This document shows positions 63,442-64,000 of a DNA stretch of 64,000 nucleotides, one piece after another (the first letter of the stretch is position 1; each line of letters opens with the position of its first letter). The DNA lies in assembly GCF_000620125.1 (NCBI RefSeq), contig NZ_JHVL01000003.1:62001-126000 (forward strand), read 5' to 3'. This DNA is from Clostridiisalibacter paucivorans DSM 22131. GTDB taxonomy: Bacteria; Bacillota; Clostridia; Tissierellales; Clostridiisalibacteraceae. The position numbers and the translations under genes were made by a program. The notes under the pieces were generated by a model. The model saw nothing but the letters and a program-made list of their open reading frames with translations, was not told the DNA's origin and made no database searches.

Positions 63442-64000
63442 TTAGGCATTCTCTGGCAATATTTTATTAACTACAATTCCTATAATAGCCGCCAAACTTA
63501 ATCCAACTATCTGTATATTATCAGTTATTTGAATACCTATTATACCATCAAATGCTCCCATTTGCTGTTTCAATTTTATAAATTCAGTTCCTATACCTGC
63601 AACCAATATAAAAGATGCCACTATAAGATTTCTATTGCTAGAAAAATCAACTTCAGAGTCACTTAGAGTCCTAAGTCCAACACTGGCAATCATACCAAAT
63701 AATATTAAACTTACTCCTCCCATTACGGGCACTGGTATAGTCTGTAAAACTGCTCCCAATTTACCTATAAAACTAATCCCTATAGCTATACATGCCGCAA
63801 GTCTCAATATTGATGGATTATAATTTTTGGTTACTGCAAGGACACTGGTATTCTCTCCATAGGTAGTATTTGCAGGCCCTCCTATAAATCCAGCCATAAT
63901 AGTCGCAAGACCATCTCCTAATAATGTTCTATGAAGCCCAGGATCTTTGAAAAAATTCTTTCCTACTACAGCTCCATTAGTTGTTATATCTCCTATATGT
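63442..64000 (-). CDS. pyrP: Uracil permease, UraA/PyrP family (C-terminal part, cut by window edge)
   Basis: The open frame runs unbroken off the right edge; only the C-terminal 185 residues are seen. They begin at HIGDITTNGAVVGK and include DPGLHRTLLGDGLATIMAGF and GGPANTTYGENTSVLAVT, the family substrate-site motif (PxTxxGEN type), then at least four membrane helices (IPVPVMGGVSLILFG among them). An internal ATG at 63897 is not the start. Imports uracil; clustering with pyrF, pyrK and pyrD fits. Confidence 0.94.
   Translation of the reverse strand, partial: HIGDITTNGAVVGKNFFKDPGLHRTLLGDGLATIMAGFIGGPANTTYGENTSVLAVTKNYNPSILRLAACIAIGISFIGKLGAVLQTIPVPVMGGVSLILFGMIASVGLRTLSDSEVDFSSNRNLIVASFILVAGIGTEFIKLKQQMGAFDGIIGIQITDNIQIVGLSLAAIIGIVVNKILPENA

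Noticed and set aside
60747-64000. PyrR-binding attenuator in the pyr genes
   Set aside because: No PyrR consensus loop is present in the visible part; a leader, if any, lies beyond the window edge.
1-64000. CRISPR arrays, prophage, insertion sequences, tRNA or rRNA genes
   Set aside because: No regularly spaced repeats, transposase, integrase, phage genes or tRNA cloverleaf were seen; gaps between genes are nearly all under 250 bases.

Overview
The window is a low-GC, gene-dense stretch of core chromosome from a Firmicute, most likely an anaerobic spore-forming member of the Clostridia (a Tissierellales-like organism fits, but genus cannot be fixed from sequence alone). The reasons are AT-rich codon use and intergenic DNA, strong GGAGG ribosome sites with frequent TTG starts, the gene orders rnc-smc-ftsY-ylxM-ffh-rpsP-khpA-rimM-trmD-rplS-rbgA-rnhB and gmk-rpoZ-coaBC-priA-def-fmt-rsmB-rlmN-prpC-prkC-rsgA-rpe-thiN, a FapR-controlled fatty acid operon with FabK as enoyl reductase, and the sporulation membrane protein YlbJ. 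Almost everything is on the minus strand. The plus-strand exceptions are 29.8-31.7 kb (tmcAL and a DNA glycosylase), 32.0-34.8 kb (ylbJ and a flavoprotein), rpmB and rqcH. I found no tRNA, rRNA, CRISPR, prophage or insertion sequence.

Layout, read in the direction of transcription (high to low coordinates) for the minus-strand blocks. (1) 64.0-60.7 kb: pyrimidine genes, uracil permease (cut by the window edge), pyrF, pyrK, pyrD. (2) 58.65-46 kb: dapF, yicC, remA, gmk, rpoZ, coaBC, priA, def, fmt, a DUF116 protein, a YugP-type metallopeptidase, rsmB, rlmN, then (46.3-41.4 kb) the phosphatase/kinase pair prpC-prkC with rsgA, rpe and thiN. (3) 40.6-34.8 kb: yloU (Asp23), yloV, recG, rsmD, coaD and a coiled-coil protein. 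(4) 29.6-20.7 kb: ackA; yceD-rpmF; then fapR-plsX-fabH-fabK-fabD-fabG-acpP-fabF behind a clear FapR operator. (5) 20.5-6 kb: rnc, a radical SAM protein, smc, the SRP genes ftsY and ylxM-ffh, ribosomal proteins S16 and L19 with their maturation and tRNA modification partners, rbgA, rnhB, an orphan FliK-like/FlhB-C-like pair and yraN. (6) 5.8-1 kb: comM, dprA, topA, hslV and the first codons of hslU.

The genes are mostly housekeeping: translation and ribosome assembly, membrane lipid synthesis, protein targeting, chromosome organisation, replication restart and repair, and nucleotide and cofactor synthesis. I chose starts by ribosome site and family length; several differ from the longest open frame (hslV, topA, yraN, ylqG, ylxM, rnc, acpP, plsX, tmcAL, yloU, prpC, rqcH and others).

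I did not find an obviously new multi-gene system. The items most worth a second look are a dispersed family of hairpin-forming repeats based on GTTAGTAG (38.5, 54.4 and 60.7 kb), one of which supplies the end of pyrD; a perfect 46-bp palindrome next to a second AT-rich inverted repeat between fabF and rnc; hairpins inside operons (acpP/fabF, khpA/rimM, uracil permease/pyrF); a possible anti-Shine-Dalgarno leader before rplS; and several small or orphan proteins of unknown role.
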